From Rhopalosiphum padi (Eukaryota; Arthropoda; Insecta; Hemiptera; Aphididae), in the NCBI RefSeq assembly GCF_020882245.1, contig NC_083600.1, positions 2,790,001 to 2,854,000 on the forward strand: 64,000 nt of DNA, in the 5' to 3' direction. Position 1 is the stretch's first letter; the number at the start of each line of letters is the position of its first letter. The notes under the pieces were generated by a model. The model did no database searches. It was not told the origin of the DNA and saw only the letters and a list, made by a program, of their open reading frames with translations. A program made the translations under genes and the position numbers. Of this stretch, positions 1 through 16,265 are shown piece after piece.

Positions 1-762
1 TATTAAAATGTATATAATTTAAACGTTGAACAATTTTTTTAATTTTAAAATAATATGAGAATAATTTTTAAAAATAATTCTAAATTAAATTGTAATTAAA
101 CATTGTGTGTAGAACGATTAGTTTTCTATTTATAAGTAAATAGAATTTAAGAATTTAAAGAAGTATATATCTTTAAGTATTAAGTACACAGCAAAAATAC
201 GACATTAACCTACATATTTTATTCATATTACAATCATAAACACAGTTCATTACTCGTCCAAAATTTAAAGTTTAGAAGTTAATATTCCCTACTATACTTG
301 CACCAATGCTATACTTTAATTTTTGTAACTACTCTAAAACAAAATTTTAAAATATATATTTCATAAAATAAAGATGTGTTAGTAGACATATCTCTATTTA
401 CATCTAACCTATAGGGCCTATATGTATATAATATACACAATATTTATCTATATGTAATATTATAGAATATTAATTAATTTTATTGGTCAATAATACTTAA
501 ACAGTTAAATAAACTAAAAAAAATGTCATATTTACTATTTTTAAAATAATATAATGTTCTTATTCATCAAAAAAGAACGTCTCAGAAAGTCTATACCATT
601 ATGTTACGTATAAACTTACATAAATTCAACATAGGAGTACAGACTGATTTTTTTTATGTCAATCTTGTCGGTGACTCTAGTCGCTTCAATAAAAATGCAA
701 GTGGTGTTTGGACTTGTACGATATTATGCAAACAGCACGCGTTAGCAGGTTAGACTGAAGCG
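1..762. other. AT-rich noncoding DNA
   Basis: No open frame of useful length, splice-bounded exon or RNA gene seen on either strand. The stretch is dominated by A/T runs. Confidence 0.6.

Positions 763-791
<29 letters not shown>
763..791. repeat. (TA)n microsatellite
   Basis: An uninterrupted run of alternating T and A, about 29 bases, directly before a GC-richer stretch. Confidence 0.95.
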
Positions 792-796
<5 letters not shown>

Positions 797-1310
797 GCCG
801 CGTCTGATGAAGTTTCAAAGTCAAACATTTTCTGCGGCGTCGCGATTTCACGAGTACGCGTCATATCATAACTTACACGGTTTCCCTTCCCAAACGCTAC
901 TCCATGTAGTCGCTATAAAGTATATATTATAGGTGAACTCCCCGCGTTATGCGCATTATATTATTATATCCATTGTGTTATTAGCGGAAGTTTCACAGCC
1001 ACCCGGAAAGCCACGCATGGTGTCGACGATGGTGTTTAATTGCTCAGAGTCACGACACGCGCGGTAAGCTCCCCCCCCACCCCCCGTAAAGCACACCTCT
1101 CTCGGCCGAAAACCTTAACCTCACGATACGTCACTCCTCTGCCCGATATCGCTCATCGTCGACGTATACATATCCGTATGCGTTCCCTTACCGCACTTTT
1201 CCGACCACTTCCGTCACGCTCGTCCCATCCATCGTCCCGCCGAAATACGTGTACGTATAAGTACAACGCGAATCGGAAAAGTTTATAAACTCCACACATA
1301 ATATTTTGTA
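792..1310. other. GC-richer island, no gene resolved
   Basis: This block has many CpG dinucleotides and more G+C than its surroundings. Any short open frames in it have arginine/serine/proline composition expected from non-coding GC-rich DNA. It could be a promoter or 5' untranslated exon of a gene whose coding part lies elsewhere, but no start plus splice donor can be defended. Confidence 0.35.
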
Positions 1311-4300
1311 CAGTCACGGCGGTGCGAGCGACGATCAGCTATAACACCGGTGACAATAATATTATAATAATAATAAATTATGTTAAATCGATCGTTGATT
1401 GAATTAAATCGAATCCATATAACGATTGCAGTACGCTCCTATGTCATCGCATATGCCATCATGTGCGATTCACATCTCTGCGGTTTTTTAATATGACGGT
1501 GGAATTTCAAACTTTCCATACGCGCCATCCATAATACGAGTTAGGTACGTATATTGTGATAATTAAAGGTGCAGTCCCGTGAGAATGAAACGCGATTGCG
1601 AACGTTTTATCTTTTCTGCGAGACGATTTCGGACGAATCCTGCTCGTTAAAGAATTTTTTTTTTACCCGAAAAACGAACGGTCGCCATTAATTTTTCCGG
1701 GTGACGTTGCCAAATTTAGATATTGCGTATTTTTTTTTTCGAGACCACGAAAACTGCGTTAGTATTCATTAACTTATGATCCGCCTATCAGTATAAGCTC
1801 TTAGGTTTATAGTAGTAAATTTGGTTTTTTAAGTTTTTTCACTGTTGTTAAAATCAAGTGACCCTTTATTTTAAATGTTTTTACATGCACAATAACTATA
1901 ACTAAGATATCTACTAACGGGCTAATTCGGTAGTCTTATGCATATACAGATATAGGTACTGTGTTTAGTCTTTTTACACCTTTTGAACAGGTAAACACTA
2001 TAATACTAAATACACTTCATAAATAATTCCATAACTCAAATACACGTGCAGACTGCATTTTGGAATATAATATTTAATATATATATATATATTATTGTTA
2101 TCCGTTTATATTACCAGTATTTAATTTTTAATATGTTTTATGTTTAATTATTCATTTATATTTTAAAATCATGGTTATTTTGTTCTTATCAGTTACAAAT
2201 ACTATCACCATAATGATGCTAATTATAAATTATAACCAAGCACGTGGCTAGGATTTTATTTTATATCTCATTTTTTTTTTTTTTTAGAGGAGAGATAGGT
2301 GTCTTAATAATAATTTTGAATACAAATTTTATTTTTATTTATTTTTTTCACTTTAAATAGTAATATCCACATACCTAGTCGTGAGTACTGCAATAATGAT
2401 ACTCTACTTGCACCTGACTTAGTAAAGTTAAATTAAATTATAAGTAAATATCATTATTATAGATTATATACATGGGTAGATTGATGTGCTCCACGTCTGC
2501 AAGCACGTACCTACCTATAATCCATAGCAATCATCGTTAATAGCTTTGTAGTGTTAAAAGCAAAGTGGATCGAATGTGCACTGTACAGTGAACACATAGG
2601 TACAGTCAATGGTCAAATTTTAGATAAAATGAAACGTTCAGTATGCTGCTGTCACCACTCGTCGCTGTCGACTGACGCCCCAAATAATTACATAGTACAA
2701 TTAATGTAAATAATAATTTAATATAAACTCGACAGTAATGATATTATCAAATAACCCATTTCGCACTCGACGAATAATATACACTCAACTTTTAGTCGAT
2801 TGACTGATTTATACTAAAAAAAAAAAAATCAACAACAGACGTACAGAGCACATAATATAATATAATAGTATATTATTGTTATTGCTACGCTGTTTATTAT
2901 GTTCGTGAACAATATCGAAAACGATAATCCAATTTCGGCACGGTAGTTGCCGTTTTTATTTTTATTTTTTTTTTTTTGAGAGTAAACAATTCCGGTGTCC
3001 GCACACTAACAGTATTGTCGTATTGACCTGTCCATAATAACAAAAACGTTCGTACGACGGGTCACCTAGAGAAACTAAAATCGCGTATCTATGTGGATGT
3101 AAACCGTATATACATAGTATAATGTATATTATAATAGTTATCACTTATCAGAATCACACTCATTGTCATTTATTTTATCTTATTCAAGTTGCCGGTTTTT
3201 TCTTAACCGTCGGATTGTTTATGAAAATAATAAATCTAACCTTACATAATATAATTGATACACGATTTCAGGTTCAAATTATTCAAAATCAATTGATCTC
3301 TTTTTGGAATTAGCAATTCACTAACGTCATTGGAATTTTAATTTTTAAATATATACTCCATATTTATTCTTGAAATTCCTATCTTTAATTAACTTTTCTT
3401 ACGCGATATACAATCAATTAAATTGCATTTAAATACATTAAGTGTTTAAAAGAATCCAAAAGCATCAAAATTTAATATCTCCGCCTTACAAATCGCACTA
3501 CATAAAAAATGTCCATTCGTCAGCTACGATTTAGTGTTGTTAGATTTAATATTAAAATGAATTAAAACCTATTATAGAGATAAAAGCATTAACTATATTA
3601 TGTTTTCTCGTCGGATTTTTACTGTATTTTAATCTTGAAGCGACTTACATGTATGTAAAATATTAAGACTGCTAGTCCAATGAGATCGTATATAACTGCA
3701 CTTGCAATTGTGATTGTGTGATGTGCGTACCCTCCACCCACGCACATAAAAACGACGATGTGTAAGTAAAAAACGATCACAGAGACGCATAAAACTGAAC
3801 AGCGGACGCGATACGGCGGACCCGTAAGTGAGTAACGCAAACGACGACCTAGATTGGTATCGAAAAAATACAAACCCTTATATTTTTAGGTGTGGTTTAG
3901 GTAACAATTACAATATGGCCACTGGGGACATTAAAGCTTATTCGAGAAAACAGCCATAAATATTTATGTGAATATTATGATTTATTATACGTATAATTAA
4001 ACATGTATTTCCTTTCTTGAGCTGGGCTTGACCCACAATACTAAAATACTATATACGCATGACATTATTCTGTTAACTAATTGCATTTCTAAACTTTATA
4101 TATGGAACTGTGTGTGTTATATTTTTTGAATTACCTATGAGCTAATCTTAAGTTAAACGTTTTCTCGTTAATCGTTTCGGAAACTGTTCAGTGATGCTCA
4201 TATAATGTAATACCCATACATAGGTAATTTGTTTTTTTCGGAACATTTCATTTTATAGACAATAATACGTTGGTGATAAAATGCATCTTTGGCTGGATAA

Positions 4301-7300
4301 GTTTTGACAATTTTTTCTTTCATATTGGACCTTGGTAAACTTTTTCGATTTTGGGCTAGTCGTTTTATGTTATATTCCCAGGAGCAAGGACCATGATGGC
4401 GTGATATGTGCATTCGATTTAGACCGACAAATATTATTATTAATATAGTGCACTATTATATACGTATATAACTATTCTATTGGTCAAACACAATGCATTA
4501 TTTTGTAGTTATGTTATGTTATTTTATCATTTAGTATATTATATCTGTTGGTTATAAGTTACCTACTAATATTAGTTTAATATATTAAATAATAAGTATA
4601 TAATCACGGATAAATTAGATTGTATTCACTTAGATTACCGATTTTCCCATGCGCCGAAGTACATAATATTAACCGATTTACAGCGGTGGTAAACGATAAC
4701 TTAACACTCATCAATTCCAACTTTCGACTTAACACTTTTTTACACACAAAAAACTCCAAGGCAACGTATCCAATTCGTTGCAAATGGATTACCCCAATAT
4801 GGAATCGATTTTTACGGAATTGACTATAATAAAACTACACTCATACTCATCATTACACTTAGAAATTTTTTTACATTAAAAAAATACCAGACGAGCACCG
4901 TTGTCCGCAATTCGCCAAAAACGGATTGCCTATACGTGACGGCCGTAACGCACGCTACTTGCACACGAACCGACTTACACTTATCCCGAGATAAACTGGT
5001 GCCGTAACCAATCTGCTGCAGCTAAATTGCAAAAACAGGCATTGATATCCATTGGAGATGATTGATAACCAGGTACTCAAACTCAGTTGTCAATTTTACA
5101 CTTTTGGATTTACAAAAAAATAAACACCAAATCAACGACGGGAGACCGTATTCCAGCCCATACAGATTCGAATTACAAAAATTGCTAACTAAATACTCAG
5201 ATTTCTACAACTTTTCTACATTCAAAAACATATACTAGATATTTATCTAAACCCTAAACCATTATTACCAATATTAAAAGACTTAAGTTTCCAGTTTAAA
5301 AGACTTTCAACTAAATACTTTCGATTAGGTACCTACAAGTATAATTATATTCCAGACCAAGTAATTACACCTTAGCCTATCTGCAACTTGTACACCTATA
5401 TACCTTAAAAGTATTATAAAGTAATAAATATAAAATAATGACAACCCAAACTATAAAACATATTTAATTTTGTATACATTTAAAACAAAAAATTAAAAAT
5501 ATTTATCATGCTAATATCGTTATAAAAATCCAAATATTCTTCTTCGGCTTATAATTTTCCAAAATCCTGATAATTTTATATAAAAAATAAAAATGTCGAT
5601 ATTTTTTTATCTAAAAAACTCAAAATTTTACATTACTATGTAGTATACTACAGTCGACCAAAAGAAGGACAAGGAAAGTTGTGATATTATTTCTCAAACA
5701 AAAAATATAACTATAGTGTAACACGATGTTCAAGGTCTCGCCAGTCGTCACTTCCTAATATAGTGTATATTCAACCATAAAATACATATTTCGGCTACTA
5801 TCAATTTACTTACAATGACTGTTAATTATATATTTATATTGTATATTTTACACTCAACTATACTCAAGCTATTATAAGTAAAACGAGTTATCCAACAAGA
5901 ATTCAAACTGAATTAGTACACTAACATTATAAGACACACTATGCAAAACGTTTTTTGAAAATACTGCTTACGTTATAATATGATATATTGTACCGTATAA
6001 AATATAAAAGTCGTTAATAATAATATATAATAATGTATAAAGAAAACTGGATACTTATACCACATTTTTTGCACAATGTCAAATCATATTATGGCGAATA
6101 AAAGATTTAAATATAAATGCTCTCGTTTCAAGAAAAAGGTATATTATTATATTGAAATGAAATGTATTTAAAAAACATGAACACTTCATTGTAAAATGAG
6201 TTGAACGATAATATATTCATGTCAAAACAGTTTTTTGTAACTTTAGTAGTGTTAAATTTTCTACGATTTTGGTGTAACACAATGATACCTTTTTATGCTT
6301 ACCTTAGACTATTTCGATTTAATAATGTATGATAAATTGATAAATTACTACTAATTATTTAAATACAATTTTTGAACAATATTTTATCTTGTAAATTTAA
6401 TTTAAAGTTTTAAAATTTATTTTTACTTACAACCAACAAAAAAATTTTACGATATTAAATTTAAATTAATTGCGTAAATGTTACTACAATTGCTTTATTG
6501 ATTACTAAACGCATATTATGTATATACCAATACCTTGGCATTAATTCTTATCCGTAATTTGGATATTCGTGACGATTTATTGGAAGAAGTACTATAGACT
6601 AATTTTACTTCCTTTAAATTAGTTTGAAAAATACTAAATCGGCAGAAAAAATCACAACCTTATAGGACAAAAAACTTAGGCTTTCCTCCCGAAATATTTA
6701 ATCCCTCCAATCGAGTTAAATAAAATTAAAAACGAACTAATAAACATCATGGAAGTTTCAAACCGAAGGGAAGGCTCAATTTACAAATAAACTTGCTTCC
6801 TAGTATTTGAGCATTTATTTCAAGTATTTTATTCAATCAAGATGAAATATTTTTTTAATGAACATTTAGTGATTGGAAATAATCTAAAATTTTGAAGAAA
6901 AATATAATATATAACAAACACAAATAAACGTTATTAAAAAGAATAAATTATTAAGAAAAATGTATTACACGTAATATGGTCTTTCTCCAAAGAATTGCAA
7001 ACAATGTTTTAATATTATGTAACAACAATTTTTTTTAATCTAATAATTTTAATTAAGATACCGAATCTTTCTATTATATGAATTTAATATTGAAATAATA
7101 ATAATACACTGTGTATTTTACCATTTTAATTATACACATAACATTTCTATAATAACACATATTTTTATAATACATTTTCATTTAATATAATCACCAAAAT
7201 ATCATAATTCTTTGGTCATATACTCATATATATCATGAATTTTGGTGATATGGTTTTTTTGTGATATAATATTGTTTATATGCCATTCTTTTTTATTTTT

Positions 7301-9698
7301 ATATTTGAAGAATAATTTTAACGTGCAAGTAAAAATAAAAATACCTTAATATTTATAATATAATATACTATTTATACTATTTGTAATATACATTGCACAC
7401 AAAATATTGAAATATATAAATAGTATTGGTGTCTATACATAATTGTATGTAGAACAAAATCTATAAAGAATCTTGTATTTATAACAAAAAGGTTAATTCG
7501 ACGACGTTTATTATTTTCACGCAATTTCATAAAAGTGCCATATCAATATTAAACAATTAGTATAATACACATAAGCTAAAATATTAAATCCAGTACGGCC
7601 GTACCTAACCAATAACATCATGGAAAATTGTAGTATACCTTATGACAAAGGAATAACTTACACGGGCTTAATACAATTACAGTTATTTACCGGCAGCCAA
7701 TTAAGACACCAAATGTAAAGTATTACACACCCTATTCGTATTTGGCATTGTTCTTGTTCTAACCACGAAATAATAATACAAATCAATATTGTGCAGCGTT
7801 GCTTATTATAGTAATATTTTTATATCTCTATGGAAAAACCAAAAACCTAGTTAAAGTTCTTAAATTGTTTAGTTAATCACTTGTTTAAAATAAATAATGA
7901 ATGATTATAAACAATGAGTCGTAGGGACGTTTATTACCTGCACTTATATTGCATAGACTGGAAAATAGCTCTTTTATTTTGTTTTTATATTTTTAATTAC
8001 AATTTTAATTTAAGACCATTTTATTATTTCTACCTACACTATCAATCGTTTCAATCTATGTTTAAAATTCTATTGTATGTGTACGTCTATAAGCTGCAAT
8101 ACGTGTATACACTCGTATACGCATACATAACGTATCATATATGGTTAGGTTAGGTATAAAGGACCTGTGTTATAATTATAACAATAACAGGTTGCATAAT
8201 CCTTAACCAAACATTAAAAAAAAGGTAAAATATTTGATAGAAATGTAAAGTATTTCATTTTTGTATGTCCTTAATGAAAAATATTCTATACCCTGATTGA
8301 ATGTAAGAAAAACTAAAATATACTTATATAGGTACCTATATATAGAATATATAACGTCTGAAATCGGAGACGTAACTTTAATGATCGCTACTCCTTAGTT
8401 ATCAAAAGAAATACCAACCGATGTCGTTACACGTACTTTTTTTTTATACACACGAATTGAAACTTGTGACTTAGTCCTTGACTCGTAATAAAATTGCACA
8501 CCCAACAAGGAAAATACATTTTCGCGAGTATATATTTTTATTTTTTATTTATCAAGCGAAATGGTTGTTAACCGACTTGACTGTTCGGCCGGTAAAAAAA
8601 AAAAAATTTTTCTTTCCCCACACTTTCTGTGACGTAAAACGAAATTTGTATATAGTGGTTATTTTCCCTTTTTTCGTCTAAACAGATTTTTACTGGTAAC
8701 AGTAAACAACAGTAGAATTGGAACGTTCGATACAGAATATCGTGTCAATCAATCTCCATTTTTTTCTCTTTGTAGCGTATACAATAAATAATATACTTAC
8801 GTGGTAAGCAACACATATTATGCAATATTGAATAAGCAACAAATATCGACCCAATGGTACACAGGGAGGAAATTTTGAGACTATACGGATATAATATAAT
8901 GTATCTATATTATTACACAGTAAAATAAGAGAAACTGCTCGTACAGCAGTTATTCACTCACCTCTAATTCATTCGCGTTGTTTTCATTATTTTAAACCAT
9001 ATCGAGTAAACAAATTTCTCATTATGTAGATTTTATTTTTTAACTGCATCTATAACTAATATTATCGTTATACATTATTATTATTATTATATTTTAACTT
9101 TTGTGTAATTTATTATAGATAAATAATATTCAACTATTAAAAATTCTCACACAACGCTATAAAATTGGTATTGAAAACAATTTGTCTCTAATATAAATAT
9201 AATTACTGTCCGTGCACAATGCACCTCCTTCATTTCTTTCGACTACGTAAATCAAATTTACAAATTGTTAATACAATGGAATCTCGATAACTCAAACTTC
9301 CATAAGCCGAAGTCATATGAGTTGATTTATGGCTTATATTTAACTTGAATCATTCGACATAGATTAACAAAAATTACTGAAATATGTAATATAATACGTA
9401 TTTATTGAATGGTTATTATTTATAATAACGACAGCATAGATAAATAACGAGTGTTTTTATACATAAATAACGATTGTAGTTAGACCAATAGATATTATTA
9501 GATAATATAGAGCCATACAGGTATTGCCTAAATATTATATTCATGGACATCATGGTCAACCAAATATTCCAGAGGAGATTTTTCTCTGCACTTAACGTGA
9601 TTGAAAACGTTACAGGTCCTCATCAAAAAATAAAAAACAATCAAAAATGACCAATTTTTTCTTAAAATGGTTCTTTCTCTACTACTACCCCACAATGG
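1311..9698. other. AT-rich gene desert
   Basis: Read on both strands. The few open frames over 60 codons are low-complexity (Y/I/F/K/N-rich) and lack splice-bounded coding character. A slightly GC-richer patch at about 4870-5060 has no frame I could support. No RNA genes seen. Confidence 0.5.
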
Positions 9699-9738
9699 TA
9701 CTACTATACTACTACTACTACTGCTACTGCTGCTACTG
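9699..9738. repeat. CTA/CTG trinucleotide repeat
   Basis: Repeated cta units followed by ctg/cta units. On the minus strand this gives a spurious poly-serine start to an open frame, which I do not call a gene. Confidence 0.9.
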
Positions 9739-12700
9739 TTAATCACACTATTAAGTACTAATACTACTAATTATTATCTACTATAGTAGATAATAAATAT
9801 AGAATACATTTTTGAATATTTTAATATAATATAAAGCCTTATTTTGTAAAATACAATATTTTCTACAACTATAAGTACCTATGTTTTATTTTCGCTACTG
9901 ACCGATTCGTTTAATTGAGGTTCCGCTGTATTATTTTTTATTAAAATAAAAAACTTATCCGTCATCTTTTAAAATATAAATATAAATAACATTAGAAATA
10001 CTCGTCAGGCGTAATAATTTGTTTTCGTTACAAAATGTGCAATAAATAAAAATAAATAATAATTTATAACTATAATTATTCTCCATAATAAATGTTAGTT
10101 ACTATATGTAATGGCTCGTTTCGTGTCATTAATGCATACGCTTAAGTGTTTTCTTAAACCGTTCTAGGGTACACATATATTTAATCACCCCCCGTCCACA
10201 ACACATTATAATTAATGTGGGGCTTCCTAGCTCTTGATGCACACAGACATTCATATAGACGGTTTTCTGTTGTTTAAACAAAAACATTAAAGTAGAATTG
10301 TAGAGAAACCATTTATATACGCATAATACATTATACACTGATAAACAGGGGTAAACAAATTGCTCTAATTTTAAATTATACATTAGGTAGAGAGGAAGCG
10401 AGGTACTGATATCGTTTAAACATTTCATAAAAGAGAATGTGATAGGATATCAACGCTGTTGCGTCTATGATACAGTAGGTAAAAAATCAAAGCTCTTACA
10501 GCAATTTAACAACTTTTACAAACTTCGATGTTGTAGCAAATCGTTTGTTTCGTTTGGTCAAACGCTTCGCCGTTTTTTACCTTTTACTTTTTCTAATTAC
10601 ATTCAATTTTCTACCAGAAACAATCCTCAAAGTTGAATTTCTAAGACATTTTTCACCCATCATTGAAAAACCAATACATTTGTCGTTCCACTCAGAACTT
10701 TTATGCATAGAATACTATTCAATTAGATATCTTACACATTGATTTAACCGTTTGATATAAAAAATTGTAATTTTCATAAGTTTTTTGAAAACAAATTTTT
10801 AATTTGACTTACAGAACAAAATATAAGTATTTAAAGTAATAAATGTTAACACGTTTGTACAAAGTATTTGTTTAATTATTTAGCTTAAGTTATAATTTTA
10901 GTTTTATAAGTTTAGTGTAATAACATTATAGTTACTATATCTGATAGTATAAATTCTACGATTTTTGGATGATGTACTTTCCTTATAATTTTAAGACTTA
11001 AAATAATTACCTACTTTATAGTACTTTTTGAACTAATAGACCCCCATATGAATTTGTTCAGTGAGGCTCATAATCTTCTTAAATAAATAAATAAAACAAA
11101 AGTTTACCTATGCTGTTTCCTCTTCTCCCGTAGATTTAAGTCAAACACGACACAGAAAGTGAATACAAATCATAAACGTGTATGCCACCGCGTATATTAT
11201 GCCTATACAGTATATAATAGTAATAAAGGAGCCCGATTTTGACAAAGTCATCAGAAACTTCGATTATTAATTTACCATGTGCATAAAATATGAACAATGC
11301 ATGCGTATAACATTACATTTCATGTTAATTACAAACATAATACACATAGAACATCATCATATAATAATAAAATACCACGATGGCACGATTCCATAATACC
11401 ATTGAGGAGCCATTGAGTAATAATACAAACGACTCTGCGACAATGACGAAAATCGATAACGACGACAGCAGTCATATTATATTATAATGATTAATTCAAA
11501 TGTCTACACTGGTTATATATTATAATACAACACAATTTTATAAAATAGATTAAATTTAATTATCGCAATGGCGGGAATGGGAAAATAAATATGTTTTAAC
11601 CCGTCACAATAATATAATAATACTATTGCATTACCTATAATAACTGCAACAAGACCAATGTCGTATTCTTCCATATTATGTATTGTTAGGATTACCTTAC
11701 ATATCGTCTATCGACGTGAACAAATGTCAAACTGCTTACACGCACGGCTGCCATTTACGTAATAACGAGGATTTCATGTATCAAAGTATTTATTAATATT
11801 GATACACGTAGCATGTTATAGCCATATATTTAGGATAGGTACCTACCTATAAATAGGTAGTCCAAAAAAGTTAATATTTTCACGGATTCGTGTAACAAAA
11901 AAATAACTTTTTAAACTCTATACTCATATAGCTGATCTCGTATTTTGGTCGAGATATAAAGAAAAAAAATGTTAACAATGTAAATTACATACCCGGTAGT
12001 CAGTCGATACATGATATTTTGAATTCACTAATGATGTCGCCCGCCACTTACTGATCGCAGAGGTTTATTGATTCATCGTGGCGTTCCTAAAAAGAGTAAA
12101 CATTTAAAACGACGCATCGATGTCACTGCGAGTTGCTATTAGTATAATGTTATCACACTAGCGGGGGTGTGCAACCCTTTCAGCAAGATCAGGCGACCGC
12201 CACCCTAAACAGTTTTAATAGGTCCAATGTCCATACTAAATGTCATTAGTTTGATGTACAATTAAGTAGATACTCAAAATTATTTCTATGCATATTATAA
12301 TGTTATGATGTGAATAGCGTTGTTTGATACAGATATTTAAATTATCTATATTGCGGTCCTGTCTACACTATCATGAGACTATCGTCGCTATAAAAATAAT
12401 ATGAATATGAAATATCAAAACGTGTGGGTAATAGGTATTATTTTATCGTATTCAGAATTGTCGCGCCCCTGTGACATTTTATTTGGTGTTATATTATTGG
12501 TACTCCCCCTATGTTAACCTAACCTGTGTATGTCAACATTTAAAAATGTGATTATGATGTGAATATGATTACAATACTCGAGATACGGGGCTTTTCTGCT
12601 TTACAATATTTACTATAAACTATATATGCAAAAATGTCTGTTTAAAAAAAATCAATCACATAAACGATCCTAAATATGTCTATATAGTGAAATATATAGT

Positions 12701-15700
12701 CCTATAGTGAAACATAGCTACTACTGCAGATTGATTTTTAAACGCGCTCAACTCATCGTTATGCTTAAATTACGTATTTATTAAAACATTAAAAAATAGC
12801 ATTTTTAAGAATACAATTTAGGTAGATACTTAGTGTTGAGACCATAAGTCCATTAAAAATTTGTTTACTCTATTTAAGATACTCAACGACTATCTTATTA
12901 ATATTTTATCATGGTTTGAACTTTGATTTGGAAATTTAAAAAACCTATAAACAGTATAAACGCAGTTAAGTATATACAACTATACATCTATACACAATAA
13001 GTCGAAAATTCAATAATTTGATGCTCATACAATCATCTAACAGCTCAACTTATTATCCAGCGACAAAATATAGTTTAAAATGAACGGCAGATCCATTTAT
13101 TTTGTTTTTTTTTACCAAATCTGTGGGTTGTATACATCAATATAAATATTATTTAATAATAATCTACCCTAAATACACTGAAACATGAATAGCCTCCAAT
13201 ATCCATCTTCACTAATACTCAATGAAGAATATACTGAATTTACACTAAAACTTTATACCAGTATTATATAAAGGTATAAGTTTTCAAAAAATCAACTTAT
13301 ATGAAACCGAAAACTGTAAAAATGCTTCGTTAGTTTCAGTGCTCGACTTTTGGAGGACCGACGGAGTACCTCAACTAATTTTTCAGAAATTTTAGCGTTA
13401 ATACTTTTACAATAGTTTATTAGCATAGCAAATTTTAAATACCTACAATAACCTATGATAATTCTAAATTTTTCGATTTCAGCCTTACAATTAAATATAT
13501 AGGTACAATTAAAGACTCGAATTACTTTGAACCATTGATCCTGATTTGGTTAGCACCCTATACTATAAAGATATTGGACGCACATAACATTTTATCGGAT
13601 ATATATATTTATATTTTTAGCAATGGAATTCAAAACAGTAACAAAGCCAAAAATTAATAAAACAGTAGAAATATTATTATTTTTAACTTTACGTTGTACG
13701 CGATTCCCTCAAATGAAAATAAAATTATAGATTAACAAACATTGAATCATGAAATAAGTATATTTACATTTTTTTAGCAGCTACAGCTAACGATCGCAAT
13801 ATTTCTTAACAAGGAAGTTTATTTTGTCATTTTGAAAGATACTATAATATTGTATAAGTTTAATAAATAATGAAAATGTCAATACAATGTGTAATATAAT
13901 AGTAGATTAGAATAAATTGCAACTCAACAGTGACAGGGATCTCATGTATAAATTTAATATTAATATATTTTCAATATCTTACATAAATATGAATGTATAT
14001 TGTAAATGTTTGTAATAAAAATAAAATATTTATCAAATTATTTATAATAATATACTACATATTGTACCAACCAATAGCTTTAAATTAAACATAATATTAT
14101 GTAATGGATTTTGAAAAAATATATTAATATAAATATAATACATTTTTTAAGTACTTTTAATATAATATTAACAAATAAATTAAGATTAATACACCATTTA
14201 ACTACCATAATATATTTTCTTATTAAAATAAAAATATGTGTGGAGTGTAATACCGCTTTTAATGTTTAACATTATATTATGTATAATACAAAGAAAATAG
14301 TGAAAATTGCGATAAAATATTAATATCATGTATTTTTTTTATAATTGAATAATTATTTCATACTGTGTAACAAAAATATGAACACAATTTCTAGATTCTC
14401 GGACGAAAAAAATTTTTTAATCTTTTTTATTCATTTTATTATTCACAACTTTATTCATTAGATACATACAAATACTGAAATGCTTCATTTTTTCGCTACA
14501 AATATATTTCTATACTTTGACAATACTTTACAAAAATGTACACATCGCTTAATGAACAACAGCAGTTAAATTTCACATGAAAATAAGACTTACAATCATT
14601 ATCTATATTATTCACTAAATGGATATAAACACTTAAATAATTTTTTTTTTCTAAGAACGTTATATATACGATGACTAAAAGCCTGCGTTTTATTTTTTAT
14701 TTTAACATCGTCATCTTTGATTTTAGAGAAACTTTTTTATCGAATTATTTGAAATTTAATAGATTACAAAATAAAAATGTTTGTTAATAATATAAAGGAC
14801 TAAAGGAGGATTTTAAATTTCATTTTGTAGTCAATGTTATTAGGTGTATATATTTTTATATTAACTGCGTGGCCAATGGCCATGTACTCTTTCAAAAACA
14901 ATTAATACCTATTGTGTCATATTGTCATTTTAATTAAATATAATGAATATAAATAAAATAATAAAAAGTAAACATTTTTATATTGCTACCTTTGACCTTA
15001 CTATATAAAATTAAAAAACGCGTCCACGAAACTTAAGTATAGTATTCCATATTGGTATGAGCATTTTAGTTTTGGCTTTCGCATTTTAATTAAAAATTGT
15101 TTTTAAATGCTAATTATAAAAGTATAATAAGTTTTAACAACTATGTTATATAGTGCTTTAAAAATACTGTCTTTATTCAAATTTTGAAAATCTAAAAAAT
15201 ATATCGGTAAGTATGTATTGTATATATTATATAGCTATAATGTTATGCAATGAGTTGTCAATCATTTTGATAGAATAGCAATGTACATGAATTCCGAATT
15301 ATATATATTATATACATAAATAGTAAGTACATTTATATTAATAAAAGGCAATATATGTATGTGGGTGTGTATATAAGTGATACACAACGAAGTATATCAC
15401 ATTCGTAATTCTGAAGTTTTATACATAAGTCCTATATCTATATGTGAGGATGTGTACCTTGGAGTTAATTTTTTAAAAAATTGAGTTTTAAAGAGGGGTT
15501 AACACAACACATTTTTTGGCTCAAGAAAAACGATTAATTTTTTTATGATTGATAGAAAATAACTTACCGGTTTCTAAGGTCCTTACTTTTAGTATATAGT
15601 ACAATAGTAAGTACCTATCTATAGTATTACAGGTATATACATGATTTATTTATTTTCCTAGGATTCGGTACAGTTTACATTCAGTGATGCACAGCACATG

Positions 15701-16237
15701 CTTGGTGGGAAACCGGAAATAATACTGATTTACTGCATAACAAACATTAATATTATTACATTATTATATAAATAATACTTTAAGATCAATAGTTTTATTT
15801 TTTTGTTCTTGTTAAACATAAATTAATAGACTTTTAACTTGTTGTTTATAAATTATAACATACTTTTTCAGTACGTTTCTTATAATATAGTGATACATAA
15901 TATTATTAGTTGTTGTTCCGTACTAAAATTTATATAAGTACATACCTATATTTTTATATTCTCGCGCACTCAGGATATACTAAAAATATCTATATTAGTT
16001 TTTATTATTTAAATTTTTTAAAGGATTCGATATATTTATCTATTATATGTAGGTCTAGGAATATAAGATAATTATCCACCACACCAGTTTAGCATATTTT
16101 AATGAATAAATAGTGAAATGTAAGTAAACGCTCTACTGTACAGTAGTAGTATAAGTAGAATATACCTCGTCATTGAGAATAGGTCATTGAAATGTATGTG
16201 TTAAATTTGAATAAATAAATCATTATTCATTACATAC
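9739..16237. other. AT-rich gene desert
   Basis: No supported gene. A patch near 12160-12500 has GC-richer, transposon-end-like text (gcgggggtgtgcaaccc and cgcgcccctg) but no paired ends could be aligned. Confidence 0.5.
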
Positions 16238-16265
16238 GAAAAACAATTCTGAGCGTAGACGGCCT
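16238..16265 (+). repeat. Dispersed-repeat fragment, copy 1
   Basis: The text around gaaaaacaattctgagcg followed by tagacggcct matches, in inverse orientation and with a few mismatches, the block at 37820-37847. Two unlinked copies in one window indicate an interspersed repeat family, probably the tail of a transposable element. The family is not identified. Confidence 0.5.

Noticed and set aside
1040..1288. 82-codon open frame on plus
   Set aside because: Low-complexity R/S/P/T product in a CpG-rich patch, with no domain and no splice support.
9528..9746. Minus-strand frame starting with a poly-serine run
   Set aside because: The serine run is a CTA/CTG microsatellite and the rest has no coding character.
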